33,309 nt of DNA from an uncultured Mediterranea sp. Its GTDB lineage: Bacteria > Bacteroidota > Bacteroidia > Bacteroidales > Bacteroidaceae. How positions within the stretch are numbered: position 1 is the first letter of the stretch; each line of letters opens with the position of its first letter. The notes beneath the pieces are model-generated. The model was not told the origin of the DNA, did not search any database, and saw only the letters and a program-made list of their open reading frames with translations. A program made the translations under genes and the position numbers. Positions 1 through 7,331 of the stretch are shown here, piece by piece. The stretch covers positions 1 to 33,309 of the forward strand of contig CAMACX010000031.1 in NCBI GenBank assembly GCA_945831575.1, written 5' to 3'.

Positions 1-572
1 ATCTGGTCGTAGATGCCCTGAACGGAGGGTTGGGTGTAGGGAGCTCCGACGTTGGCGCTGAGGATAAGGGGTACGCCACCGCGGTCGGCAGCTGTAGCGG
101 CAGTGTAGGTGTCGCTGTAGTAGTTAACCAAGTGGAAGTAATTCATGGCGCGCAGCACGCGGCATTGAGCTACCAACTCCTGACGCTCGGCGTCGCTACA
201 CTCGGTCAGCGTAGCGCTGTTCTCAATAATGAGGTTAAAGGTAGAGATGCCGCCATAACTGTTGTAATAGGCGCTCTCATCCTTGTTGTTGAGTAGGATG
301 CGGTTGGCCGTCTCATCCCAATGGTAGTTGGCGGCCCAGTAACGGTAGTATGAGAGGTCGCTCTGCGAGAGGTAGCGGTCGTTAAGCAGCACCAAGGGCT
401 GGGTGGCGTCGATACGATGGGTGGTGTATTCGTCGCGCAATAAGGCCTCGAAATCGGCGTAGCTGGTGGGAATTTTATTCCCCTTGGGGGTATCGCTCAG
501 GTAGTCGTCGCAAGCGGTCAGAGTCATCACCAAGCCGGCAGCCAGAGCAAAGAGTGTATATTTCGTTTTCAT
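1..572 (-). CDS. SusD/RagB family outer-membrane lipoprotein, N-terminal part (truncated by window edge)
   Basis: SusD-type proteins are surface lipoproteins that cap a SusC channel and bind the nutrient, often a glycan. I translated this frame directly: about 190 residues are visible and the 3' end lies beyond the left edge. The N-terminus has a positively charged start, a hydrophobic stretch and a lipobox (L-T-A-C) with Cys21 as the predicted lipidated residue. After it come the SusD-like features D-D-Y-L-S-D and, further on, the helical segment ending in C-R-V-L-R-A-M-N-Y-F-H-L, typical of the TPR-like helices of the family. The gene lies 57 bases downstream of susC on the same strand, so the two are almost certainly co-transcribed. 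The substrate cannot be deduced because no glycoside hydrolase or other enzyme of the locus is visible. Confidence 0.9.
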   Translation of the reverse strand, partial: MKTKYTLFALAAGLVMTLTACDDYLSDTPKGNKIPTSYADFEALLRDEYTTHRIDATQPLVLLNDRYLSQSDLSYYRYWAANYHWDETANRILLNNKDESAYYNSYGGISTFNLIIENSATLTECSDAERQELVAQCRVLRAMNYFHLVNYYSDTYTAATAADRGGVPLILSANVGAPYTQPSVQGIYDQ

Positions 573-629
573 ATCGTTTCGTATGGTTTTGTTATTTTCC
601 TATTCATTTCTAACATCATTCGAATGGCA

Positions 630-3600
630 TTAGAAGCCCAGGTGAATGCTACCCACGAAGTTGGGGCGCTGGTAGCCGTTCATCAGGTACTTGGCCGTCT
701 TGTTCTGGGCAAACATGGCTACGTTCTCGATGTTGAACTGCAGACGGGCACTCTTCAGCGACACCTTCTTCAACCAAGCATTGGGCAAGCGGTAGCTCAA
801 AGAGAGGTTCTTGAAGCGAACGTTGCTGGCGCTGATCACGTTGATGTCGGCATAGCGGTAGATGTCGTAGGCATCGCTGCTGAAGAGGGGGTCGTAGCCG
901 TAGAGCAGGCGCGGGATGTTTGTGTGGGCTTCGTCGCCGGGCTTCATCCAGCGGTTGGCAATGTCGGCATTGACACCAGCACAGATGTAGGGTTCGTAGC
1001 TCCAGGTGGCTGAGTTGTACTGGTTGTTGAGCATGGGCAAGAAGGTGTTGCGCATCTGGTGACCAGCCTCGAAGACGAAGAGCATGGAGAGTTCCCACTG
1101 TTTGTAGCGCAGACTGGTACCCCATGAACCAGCACGGGTGGGCGTGGTGGAGCCAGCATAGACGATGTCGTCAAGGTTAGAGGGTTTCACCGTGGTAGCC
1201 TCGCCAGCGGCGTTATAGACCTGTGGCAGACCCTCCTCGTTCAAACCGGCCCAACGGTAGGCGTAGATGGCCTGGTAGGGATTGCCTACACGGGGGTAGG
1301 CTTCGGGATAGTCGAGCTGCAGGAAATAGACGGGAGCATCGGCCTTGGCCTGAGTCACCTTGTTGTGGTTGTAGCTAAAGAGGAGGTTGGCAGTCCAGCT
1401 CCAATCTTTCAAGCGGTAGAGTTCGCCGGAGAGGCTCAGCTCGATACCGCGGTTCAGCATCTCGCCGTTGTTGATACTGTAGGTGTTGAAGCCGAAGCCT
1501 TCAGTGGGTACACCCATCGTGTTGGCCAGCAGGTTGGTTCCTTTCTTATTATAGAAATCGAAGCTGGCATTCAAACGACCACGAAAGGCTGAGAGGTCGA
1601 AACCGATGTTGATGGTGGTGGTCTTCTCCCAAGTCAGATCGGGATTAGGACGCTGGGAGATGGTGCCCTGCAGGCCACCAACATTATAATTGGGGTTATA
1701 GTAGGCCGTCATGTAAGGAGCAGAGTCCTTGGCTACGTTACCGCCGATACCGTATGAGGCGCGCAGTTTCAGCATGTCGAGCCAATTGATATCCTTCAGC
1801 CACGCTTCGCGGTGGAGGTTCCAGCTACCACCTACGCTCCAGATGGGTTTGTTCTGACTGCTGTCCAGTCCCCACAGGTTGGACTTGTCATAACGGATGC
1901 TGGCGGTGGCGGTATAGGTATCGTTGTAGGTATAGGCTGCGTTGCCGTAGAAGGAGACGTAGCGGTTCTGAATCTCGCTCAGGGCGGTGCCATTGCTCAT
2001 ATTATCCCACCAACCATAATGCAGCACAGTGGAGGCGTTCTGCAGCCGACCGTAGTCGATGTGTGAGAAGCTCAGCATCTTGTCGTCGTAACCATAGAGA
2101 TGGTCTGTGCGTGAGGCGACGCGCTGGTGGCGGATCTCCTGACCAGCCAACAGGGTGAGATCGTGCTTCTCGGCAAAGGTCTTCTGGAAGTTCAGCTGGT
2201 GACGGAAGTTGTAAGCATCCGTGGTCTGAGCCTGGGTGTTGAGGATGTTGCCGTAGGGGATTAGGAACTCGGTACCTGTCCAGTCGCTGTTCCAGCTGCA
2301 CCAGGTGTTGACGAAGTGACGCACGTCATACGACTCTTTGTCCTTGATCTGGCGGTTGTCATACTTGCCATACTCATACTGGTACTGAGCGGAGTAGCTG
2401 AGCCAGTCGGTGAGCTGGAATTTCAGCTTGGCAAAGGCGCGGCTGCTGAAATTCTTCTGGTGCGTCAGGTTACGGTTCAGCTCATCGAGCGGAGTGATGT
2501 CCTCGCTATAGAGGTTGTTATTTGCCCAGGTCTGCTGGTTGGAGAGGCTGGCACGGTCGCTGTAGTAGCTGGTCATGGAGGTTCCGTCGGCATTCCAGAG
2601 GCTCTCGTAAGGCATGTAGTTAAAGCCGGGACTCAAGAGGTCGTAGCTCTGCTGCGTAGCGCGGCCATAGTGGAGATAGGCACCCAGGTCGATGGTGATG
2701 ATTTTATTCAGCTTCAACGAATTGAGCAGATTGATACCGTAGCTGTAGTCGGAGTGGTTGCGGTCTGCGTAGTCGTTGTGCTTGTAGGTCAGCGAAGCGT
2801 TGAAGTGGTTGCTTTCAGTCGATTTACCGATGCTCAAGTTGTACTGTTGGTAGAAGGGATTACGCTTGCCCGCTTTCTCTACGTCATCGTAGTAGCGGTA
2901 GCCTTGATTGGCCCACTGGTTCAGTTGTTTCTCTACATCGGCCTGACTCATCATACCGGCATAACCCTTGAGGATGGTGCGCAGTCCGGCTGAAGTATAG
3001 GTAGCATTATTGAGGAGTGTCTGGGCATAGTTGGCCGCATCAGCGCCCTGCAGATTGGAGTTACCCGCGGCCCAGTCGCGCTCCAAGCCCAGCAGGGTGG
3101 CTGCGTCGGCATAGAGGTCGGTATAGATACGGTAGGGTTGCACGGTGAAGGTGGCCGAGAAGTCCACACGGGTCTCGCCTTTCTTCGCGCGTTTGGTCGT
3201 GATGACGATGACACCGTTGGCGGCACGGGCACCGTAGATAGAGGCGGCGGCAGCATCCTTCAGCACAGTGATACTCTCAATATCCTCCATGTTGAGATCG
3301 GGCACGCTCTCTACTAATGACCCGTTACTGTTGTATCGGGTGTTCTCCACGGGGAAGCCATCGATAACGTAGAGCGGAGTAGTCATACCATTCATGGAGG
3401 TGACGCCACGAATCTTGCCATCGGTGTATCCCGCAATCTGGCCCTCGAGCAGGTTACCTAATGTAGAGGGACGAATCTTCTCCAGGCTCCTGGTATCGAC
3501 CTTAGTAAACGAACCGGTAGATCGCTCGCGAGAGAGCTGCTGGTAGCCAGTAACTAATACTTCGTCGAGCATCTCGCTGGCGGGTGTCATCTGAATGCGG

Positions 3601-3941
3601 TAGCTGTTTTTTCCAGGTTCGAGTTTCACCTGTAGGCGTTGGTAGCCGATGTAGTTCACCTCAACGGCCTGAGCCGTAGCAGGCAGGGAGAAGGAGAAGT
3701 GGCCGTTGATATCGGTCACTACACCACGCAAGCTCTCTTGCGCATTGGTGCGAACTTGCAGAATCTGCGCTGCGGGGAGTGGTTCGCCATTCTCATCGGT
3801 CACAATGCCCTGAATCTGGCGTTCTAAATTGGACTGCTGCGCTGAGCTATTCAGCGTACCCAGCAGGCAGAATAAGAGGACGAGCAGGGCACTCATTCGC
3901 CCTAACGCGTGGGTTGATAGGTAATCTGGTTTACTCTTCAT
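630..3941 (-). CDS. SusC/RagA family TonB-linked outer-membrane transporter
   Basis: A TonB-dependent channel that imports a ligand captured by its SusD partner. From the chosen start the protein is 1103 residues, normal for the family. In order: a signal peptide ending near S-S-A-Q-Q; a carboxypeptidase-regulatory-like domain (about residues 43-125, G-I-V-T-D-E-N-G-E-P-L-P); the linker D-E-V-L-V-T-G-Y; a plug domain with the SusC signature A-S-I-Y-G-A-R-A-A-N-G-V-I-V-I-T-T-K; then a long beta-barrel ending in phenylalanine. An in-frame ATG at 3986 exists, but the ATG at 3941 places the charged n-region directly before the hydrophobic core and is preferred; a still later Met would also leave a signal peptide. 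It is followed by susD and preceded by an AraC-type regulator on the same strand, separated by a terminator. No convincing promoter was seen; a 7/8 match to TAnnTTTG lies in the gap. Confidence 0.95.
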   Translation of the reverse strand: MKSKPDYLSTHALGRMSALLVLLFCLLGTLNSSAQQSNLERQIQGIVTDENGEPLPAAQILQVRTNAQESLRGVVTDINGHFSFSLPATAQAVEVNYIGYQRLQVKLEPGKNSYRIQMTPASEMLDEVLVTGYQQLSRERSTGSFTKVDTRSLEKIRPSTLGNLLEGQIAGYTDGKIRGVTSMNGMTTPLYVIDGFPVENTRYNSNGSLVESVPDLNMEDIESITVLKDAAAASIYGARAANGVIVITTKRAKKGETRVDFSATFTVQPYRIYTDLYADAATLLGLERDWAAGNSNLQGADAANYAQTLLNNATYTSAGLRTILKGYAGMMSQADVEKQLNQWANQGYRYYDDVEKAGKRNPFYQQYNLSIGKSTESNHFNASLTYKHNDYADRNHSDYSYGINLLNSLKLNKIITIDLGAYLHYGRATQQSYDLLSPGFNYMPYESLWNADGTSMTSYYSDRASLSNQQTWANNNLYSEDITPLDELNRNLTHQKNFSSRAFAKLKFQLTDWLSYSAQYQYEYGKYDNRQIKDKESYDVRHFVNTWCSWNSDWTGTEFLIPYGNILNTQAQTTDAYNFRHQLNFQKTFAEKHDLTLLAGQEIRHQRVASRTDHLYGYDDKMLSFSHIDYGRLQNASTVLHYGWWDNMSNGTALSEIQNRYVSFYGNAAYTYNDTYTATASIRYDKSNLWGLDSSQNKPIWSVGGSWNLHREAWLKDINWLDMLKLRASYGIGGNVAKDSAPYMTAYYNPNYNVGGLQGTISQRPNPDLTWEKTTTINIGFDLSAFRGRLNASFDFYNKKGTNLLANTMGVPTEGFGFNTYSINNGEMLNRGIELSLSGELYRLKDWSWTANLLFSYNHNKVTQAKADAPVYFLQLDYPEAYPRVGNPYQAIYAYRWAGLNEEGLPQVYNAAGEATTVKPSNLDDIVYAGSTTPTRAGSWGTSLRYKQWELSMLFVFEAGHQMRNTFLPMLNNQYNSATWSYEPYICAGVNADIANRWMKPGDEAHTNIPRLLYGYDPLFSSDAYDIYRYADINVISASNVRFKNLSLSYRLPNAWLKKVSLKSARLQFNIENVAMFAQNKTAKYLMNGYQRPNFVGSIHLGF

Positions 3942-4014
3942 AACGAATAGATTGTTTAGAGTGTAGTACAAAATTTTCTCCGGCAAATTTCAAGAATATT
4001 ATCGTAACTACAAG

Positions 4015-4062
4015 AAAAACAGCGTATCAATATCAGCAATTGCCTTAATTGATACGCTGTTT
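4015..4062 (-). terminator. Rho-independent terminator between the AraC-type regulator and susC
   Basis: A perfect 15-bp inverted repeat (arms 4017-4031 and 4048-4062, 16-base loop) lies 40 bases after the regulator's stop codon. Read on the minus strand the stem is followed directly by a run of T (4019-4015), the form of an intrinsic terminator. It separates transcription of the regulator from susCD, so susCD needs its own start between about 4015 and 3941. Confidence 0.75.
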
Positions 4063-4102
4063 GACGTTTTTAATTCACGTTACCATCCACAATGGAGCTT
4101 AC

Positions 4103-5056
4103 TCAATCACCATCCGCCTCATCGGTGCCAACCAGTTGCCTCACCTTCTGCCGGTATTGAGCAGGCGTCATGCCGGTGCGCTGCTGGAACTGGGTATTGA
4201 ACGTGGTGGGCGAGTTGAAACCCAGGTCCAGTCCTATCAGGCGAAGGGCCCGTCGGCTGTCGGGATCGTCCAGACGGCGAAGCGCTTCCTCGATGCGAAG
4301 GTCGTTAATGTACTGCGTGAAACTCTTGCCATACACCTCGTTGATTACCTGACTAAGATAAGTGCGGTTGGTCTGTAGCATCTCAGCCACACGCTCCTTA
4401 GTAAGGAGATTCTCGCAAAAAGCCTTCTGCTCCTTCATCAACTGCTCTAACTGAGCTATCAACTCTTTCTTCTTACCATCTGCTAGCACCTGACTACGCC
4501 GTTCTTGCTGCGACTTGCGCTCCAGAGCCTCGCGTTGCCGCTTCACCAAGGCAATGAGCAAGCGGTTCTTCTGATAATAGAGGGCGAAGAAGAGAGAGCA
4601 AATGATGGCGAGCGCCACGATGCCCAACACCAGGAGCTGAATGTTCTTGCGGTGCTCTACTAGGCGCTGCTGCTCCTCCTTAGCTATCTGCATAATCTGA
4701 TTGAAGGCCTGATGGATCATCTGCTGGTTATGACTGGTGGTGGCATTATTATGGGCCTGCCCCAGGTTTCTCATCGCCAGTTCATACTTACCCTGGTGGG
4801 CATAGGCTATACCGAGCGCTACATGGGCTTCGATGATGTTGCCGTGCCAGTCGTGCTGCTGGTAGGCCTCCTCAAAGAGTAGAGAACCATACTTCACCAC
4901 CGAGTCCCACCGTTGTGCCTCCAGGTAGTGGCGGGTAATCTGCTTAAGCGAATCGGCATAGAGCGAATCAGCCACGTATGCAGATTGTGCGGACACCTTG
5001 GCCATAAGCAGAAGAAAGAGTAATATAAGGTGGAGAAGAGCTAGTCTGTGTTTCAT
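4103..5056 (-). CDS. Membrane-tethered AraC-family regulator with periplasmic TPR-like domain
   Basis: A 317-residue one-component regulator. Residues 1-23 look like a signal peptide or first membrane segment. Residues about 28-135 are helical with TPR-like pairs (A-L-G-I-A-Y-A-H-Q-G-K-Y-E-L-A). A clear transmembrane helix spans 139-161. A charged coiled-coil-like linker covers about 165-212, and an AraC-type double helix-turn-helix covers about 215-307, with the signature L-G-F-N-S-P-T-T-F-N-T-Q-F and the end G-M-T-P-A-Q-Y-R. The layout implies a periplasmic sensor joined through the membrane to a cytoplasmic DNA-binding domain. It sits immediately upstream of susCD on the same strand and is the natural candidate to control that locus, although a terminator lies between them. 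Its own promoter was not identified. Family assignment is firm; target and ligand are inference. Confidence 0.88.
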   Translation of the reverse strand: MKHRLALLHLILLFLLLMAKVSAQSAYVADSLYADSLKQITRHYLEAQRWDSVVKYGSLLFEEAYQQHDWHGNIIEAHVALGIAYAHQGKYELAMRNLGQAHNNATTSHNQQMIHQAFNQIMQIAKEEQQRLVEHRKNIQLLVLGIVALAIICSLFFALYYQKNRLLIALVKRQREALERKSQQERRSQVLADGKKKELIAQLEQLMKEQKAFCENLLTKERVAEMLQTNRTYLSQVINEVYGKSFTQYINDLRIEEALRRLDDPDSRRALRLIGLDLGFNSPTTFNTQFQQRTGMTPAQYRQKVRQLVGTDEADGD

Positions 5057-5134
5057 TCGTATTTATATATTTAAATCAACTGGTTTGTCGCAGCCAAGAG
5101 GCCACTTGCCTCACAAAGAACAGGGGAAAGTTTC

Positions 5135-5698
5135 TCAGATGAGCCATTTGCGCTCGGTGAGACATTTCGCATCATTGGGCAGTGCCGGATCGGGTTCTTC
5201 GGGCAGAGGGATTTCCGGGGCCTGGTCCCAGGTGCTGACGGGATGCAGCATCAGCTGCGAGTTGTAGTAACGCACATCGCCCGTCACCTCCTCGGCCAGG
5301 AAGTCGGGGCGATCAAAAGGCTCATCCTCGCTGTCGAGCTCCACCTCAGCCATCACCAACCCGGCATTCTTGCCATAGAACTCATCGACCTCAAACACAT
5401 GATGGCCCACCGGGACAAGGTAACGCACCTTGTCAATCAACGCCCCCGGCTCGCAAAGCTTGAGCAACTGCCTGGCATCATCGGCGGCAATCTCCTGCTC
5501 CCACTCGTAGCGGCTCATGCCACGGGCATCGGTTGCCCCCTTGATGGTAAGGAAAGCCTGCTCATCGCGCAGACGTACGCGGACGGTACGTCCCCGCTGC
5601 GTACTGATATACCCCTGGATGATGCGGCTCTTCGAGGTGGCAAGCCGCCGGTAACTGTTGTCTTTCACTAGAAATTTGCGTTCAATCTCTTGCGCCAT
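5135..5698 (-). CDS. CYTH domain protein (inorganic triphosphatase / adenylate-cyclase-like family) with C-terminal extension
   Basis: CYTH proteins form a beta-tunnel that binds triphosphates and divalent metal; bacterial members often hydrolyse inorganic triphosphate. The hallmark E-x-E-x-K is present at E4, E6 and K8. Further family features are R-I-I-Q-G-Y-I, R-V-R-L-R, the acidic strand F-E-V-D-E-F-Y-G-K-N and A-E-V-E-L. Residues 1-157 correspond to the whole domain, ending at H-P-V-S-T-W, where related proteins as I know them stop. Here about 30 more residues follow (158-187), rich in Pro, Glu and Asp and without recognisable motif. The gene is 78 bases upstream of the AraC-type regulator on the same strand. 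The precise substrate is unknown. Confidence 0.88.
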   Translation of the reverse strand: MAQEIERKFLVKDNSYRRLATSKSRIIQGYISTQRGRTVRVRLRDEQAFLTIKGATDARGMSRYEWEQEIAADDARQLLKLCEPGALIDKVRYLVPVGHHVFEVDEFYGKNAGLVMAEVELDSEDEPFDRPDFLAEEVTGDVRYYNSQLMLHPVSTWDQAPEIPLPEEPDPALPNDAKCLTERKWLI

Positions 5699-5741
5699 GC
5701 TACGTTGTCGATTAATGGATGAGTAGTTTAGTACAAATAAG

Positions 5742-5767
5742 CGCCCCTCCCCAGACGAGGAGGGGTG
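5742..5767 (-). terminator. Possible terminator after the 46-residue protein gene
   Basis: A 7-bp GC-rich inverted repeat (5744-5750 with 5759-5765, 8-base loop) begins 14 bases after the small gene's stop codon. On the minus strand it is followed by a T-containing but interrupted stretch, so termination may be partial. It lies between the small gene and the CYTH gene. Confidence 0.4.
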
Positions 5768-5778
5768 AAAACAGGGTC

Positions 5779-5919
5779 TTAGAGCATCGAGTAGTAGGCA
5801 AACATCAGGATGACCAGCACGATAGCCACCACACCGATACCAATAAACACCTTCTTGGCCTGCTGCTTCTCACGCTGCTCGCGGGCCTCTTTCTTCATTT
5901 CACGCGTTGCTTTACTCAT
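5779..5919 (-). CDS. Small single-pass membrane protein, 46 residues, unknown function
   Basis: A short frame from ATG at 5919 to TAA at 5779. Residues 1-23 are strongly charged and helix-prone (M-S-K-A-T-R-E-M-K-K-E-A-R-E-Q-R-E-K-Q-Q-A-K-K), and residues 24-43 form one hydrophobic membrane helix (V-F-I-G-I-G-V-V-A-I-V-L-V-I-L-M-F-A-Y-Y). The charge pattern predicts the N-terminus in the cytoplasm. Support for a real gene is the amphipathic-plus-membrane design, a good Bacteroides-type promoter about 80 bases upstream (5999-6031), and a hairpin just after the stop. I do not recognise a named family. It may be co-transcribed with the CYTH gene if the hairpin is leaky. Confidence 0.7.
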   Translation of the reverse strand: MSKATREMKKEAREQREKQQAKKVFIGIGVVAIVLVILMFAYYSML

Positions 5920-5998
5920 ACGATAAAAAAGGTTTTAAAATGTTCAATATCTAATCAGTTCACACATCCAAGGGGCAGATTTTGGACATGTGATGCAA

Positions 5999-6031
5999 CA
6001 AAGGTAGCGTTTTTTTTCCACTTGATACAAT
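5999..6031 (-). promoter_or_regulatory. Bacteroides-type promoter for the 46-residue membrane protein
   Basis: On the minus strand ATTG (6031-6028), a 21-bp spacer and TACCTTTG (6006-5999) match the Bacteroides consensus TTTG / TAnnTTTG with one mismatch in the -33 box. Predicted start of transcription is near 5993, giving a leader of roughly 70 bases. It is divergent from guaD. Confidence 0.6.
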
Positions 6032-6050
6032 TTATGCAGATTTTTTTGAT

Positions 6051-6058
6051 TAACTTCG
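6051..6058 (+). promoter_or_regulatory. Possible -7 box of guaD
   Basis: TAACTTCG matches TAnnTTTG at 7 of 8 positions and is located 48 bases before the guaD start. No well-spaced TTTG -33 box was found, so this is a weak call. Confidence 0.35.
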
Positions 6059-6106
6059 CCCTCAAAAGAGATTTTAGAGACAATTCATTCAAAAAAAGCG
6101 ACCATT

Positions 6107-6574
6107 ATGACCCATGAAGAATTGATGCGAAAGGCCTGTGAGCTTTCCGCCGAGAATGTAGCACAAGGGGGAGGCCCCTTTGGTGCCGTGATAGCCCGCA
6201 ACGGCGAAATAATCGCCACGGGAGTCAACCGCGTAACAGCCAACTGCGACCCTACGGCACATGCCGAGGTGAGCGCCATCCGTGCAGCAGCCAGCCAGCT
6301 GGGCACATTCGACCTGAGGGGATGCACCATCTACACCTCGTGTGAGCCCTGCCCCATGTGCTTATCGGCCATCTACTGGGCCCATCTGGATGCCATCTAC
6401 TACGGCAACGACAAGCAAGATGCTGCCCACATTGGCTTCGATGACCAGTTTATCTACGAAGAGCTGGCCCTCCCGCTCCACCGCCGTCGCATTCCCCTCC
6501 ACCCCCTGCTCCGCGAAGAGGCCCAAAAGGCCTTCAAGCTCTGGGAAGAGAAAGTGGATAAAGTGGAGTACTAA
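6107..6574 (+). CDS. guaD: Guanine deaminase (CDA-fold type)
   Basis: Hydrolyses guanine to xanthine and ammonia in purine salvage and nitrogen scavenging; cytoplasmic. The 155-residue length and layout match the short cytidine-deaminase-fold guanine deaminases known from Bacillus rather than the large amidohydrolase type. Zinc-site motifs are H52-A-E54 and P81-C-P-M-C85; E54 is the expected proton shuttle. The motif G-G-P-F-G-A-V-I near the N-terminus, S-C-E-P-C-P-M-C-L-S-A-I-Y-W-A, the segment F-D-D-Q-F-I-Y-E-E (111-119) and a C-terminus ending in K-V-E-Y fit that subgroup; TadA proteins lack the last two. It is preceded by a divergent promoter region and followed by a long non-coding gap, so it appears to be a single-gene unit. 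Confidence 0.9.
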   Translation: MTHEELMRKACELSAENVAQGGGPFGAVIARNGEIIATGVNRVTANCDPTAHAEVSAIRAAASQLGTFDLRGCTIYTSCEPCPMCLSAIYWAHLDAIYYGNDKQDAAHIGFDDQFIYEELALPLHRRRIPLHPLLREEAQKAFKLWEEKVDKVEY

Positions 6575-6692
6575 AAAAGTCCTCCCTATCCCTCCATCCA
6601 TGGGAGGGCCACACCAAGCAGTAAGAGTATTTGACACATGAAAGCATTAAAGTCAAACCAGGTATGGTTGCTTCACCCTAAAGTAACGAGAC

Positions 6693-6762
6693 CATCCCCT
6701 AGTTGACTGACCATGCTTCCTCAACGGTCAGTCTATTGTTGCGCTGAATCAGCTAGGGGATG
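6693..6762 (+). repeat. Nested inverted repeats (outer 10 bp, inner 8 bp)
   Basis: Outer arms CATCCCCTAG (6693-6702) and CTAGGGGATG (6753-6762) are perfect complements; inside them GACTGACC (6705-6712) pairs with GGTCAGTC (6726-6733). The right outer arm overlaps the first three bases of the next inverted repeat, so the two structures compete. Confidence 0.75.
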
Positions 6763-6819
6763 AACTCGATTTGAACTCGATGAAAAATTAGAGATTCATC
6801 GACTCCAAATCGAGTTCAT
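6760..6819 (+). repeat. 23-bp imperfect inverted repeat with internal tandem 9-mer
   Basis: Arms 6760-6782 and 6797-6819 are complementary at 21 of 23 positions around a 14-base AT-rich loop. The left arm itself carries GAACTCGAT twice (6762-6770 and 6773-6781). Neither arm borders a recognised gene; no T-run follows, so it is not a typical terminator. Confidence 0.75.
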
Positions 6820-7039
6820 ATCGACTTCATTACGGAGGAACATCAGAGTCACCTTAGAAGAAGGATGGAAGAAGGACAGCGTCGTCATAACGCAAACAGG
6901 GAAGAAAGCCCTCTCTGTCAAAATCAAGGAATATTTACATCATCAAGCTCCAATCCACAACAAGAGCAGTCGTGAAGGTAGCTACATCCGCAGAGGCAGG
7001 CAAGTCTGCAAAGAGATTGCAACGCTGTTGCATGTATAA
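6764..7039 (+). pseudogene. Start-less open frame, possible gene relic
   Basis: After an in-frame TGA (6761-6763) the frame stays open for 91 codons to TAA (7037-7039) without an ATG, GTG or TTG in its first two-thirds. The 63-residue tail is basic and reads like protein (E-E-G-W-K-K-D-S-V-V-I-T-Q-T-G-K-K-A-L-S). I do not recognise a family. It may be the end of a decayed gene or chance. Confidence 0.2.
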
Positions 7040-7194
7040 TCGCAGCTATGCTGCGTGGCAACTAAGGGCAACCCCGAAGGGGCACAGGCTCCGTTGCCCT
7101 TACCAGAAAAGTTGAGGTCGACAGACCTCAATTGAGCCCTTCCCGAGGGGGAAGGGTCTGGGATGGGGCTGACCCATCTCCTTAGGCAAGGAGA
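7018..7194 (+). repeat. Cluster of six consecutive palindromic stem-loops
   Basis: Perfect short inverted repeats follow one another: 7018-7032 (6-bp stem), 7041-7055 (6 bp), 7063-7072 with 7093-7102 (10 bp), 7112-7131 (8 bp, loop GACA), 7137-7144 with 7149-7156 (8 bp) and 7177-7194 (7 bp, loop AGGC). The C/G-rich last part resembles dispersed intergenic palindromes seen in Bacteroidetes genomes. The last stem ends about 70 bases before the prfB -33 box. Confidence 0.7.
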
Positions 7195-7265
7195 GGGGAC
7201 GGGGTGAGGTTGTGAAACCGCGGCCACGTAATGGGGAGTGGTTGTGAAATGAGAGAGAAAAAAAT

Positions 7266-7296
7266 TTTGTAATACAAACTATTTATTGTAATTTTG
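7266..7296 (+). promoter_or_regulatory. Bacteroides-type promoter of prfB
   Basis: TTTG (7266-7269), a 19-bp spacer and TAATTTTG (7289-7296) match the Bacteroides consensus at every defined position. Predicted transcription start is near 7302, giving a leader of about 30 bases before the prfB ATG. Confidence 0.8.
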
Positions 7297-7331
7297 CACG
7301 CTGAATAACTAATTGACCCCATACACACACT

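Larger units (their letters stand above)
6575..7265 (+). other. Long non-coding region rich in inverted repeats
   Basis: This is the only gap above 300 bases (guaD stop to prfB start). It holds two overlapping inverted-repeat groups (6693-6819), a stop-free but start-less frame (6764-7039) and a string of small perfect palindromes (7018-7194). No start-to-stop gene with convincing protein character was found on either strand. The last part (7266 onward) is the prfB promoter and leader. Confidence 0.7.

Noticed and set aside
3941..4014. susC promoter from TATTCTTG or AAATTTTG
   Set aside because: Each matches the -7 box at 7 of 8 positions, but neither has a TTTG-like box at 19-21 bp; the choice between them would be arbitrary.
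6580..6612. Hairpin CCCTCC (6590-6595) / GGAGGG (6603-6608) after guaD as a terminator
   Set aside because: The stem is only 6 bp and no T-run follows on the plus strand.
6693..6819. Inverted repeats as an integron attC site or IS200/IS605 end
   Set aside because: No integrase, transposase or matching core motifs are visible, and the resemblance rests only on hairpin shape.
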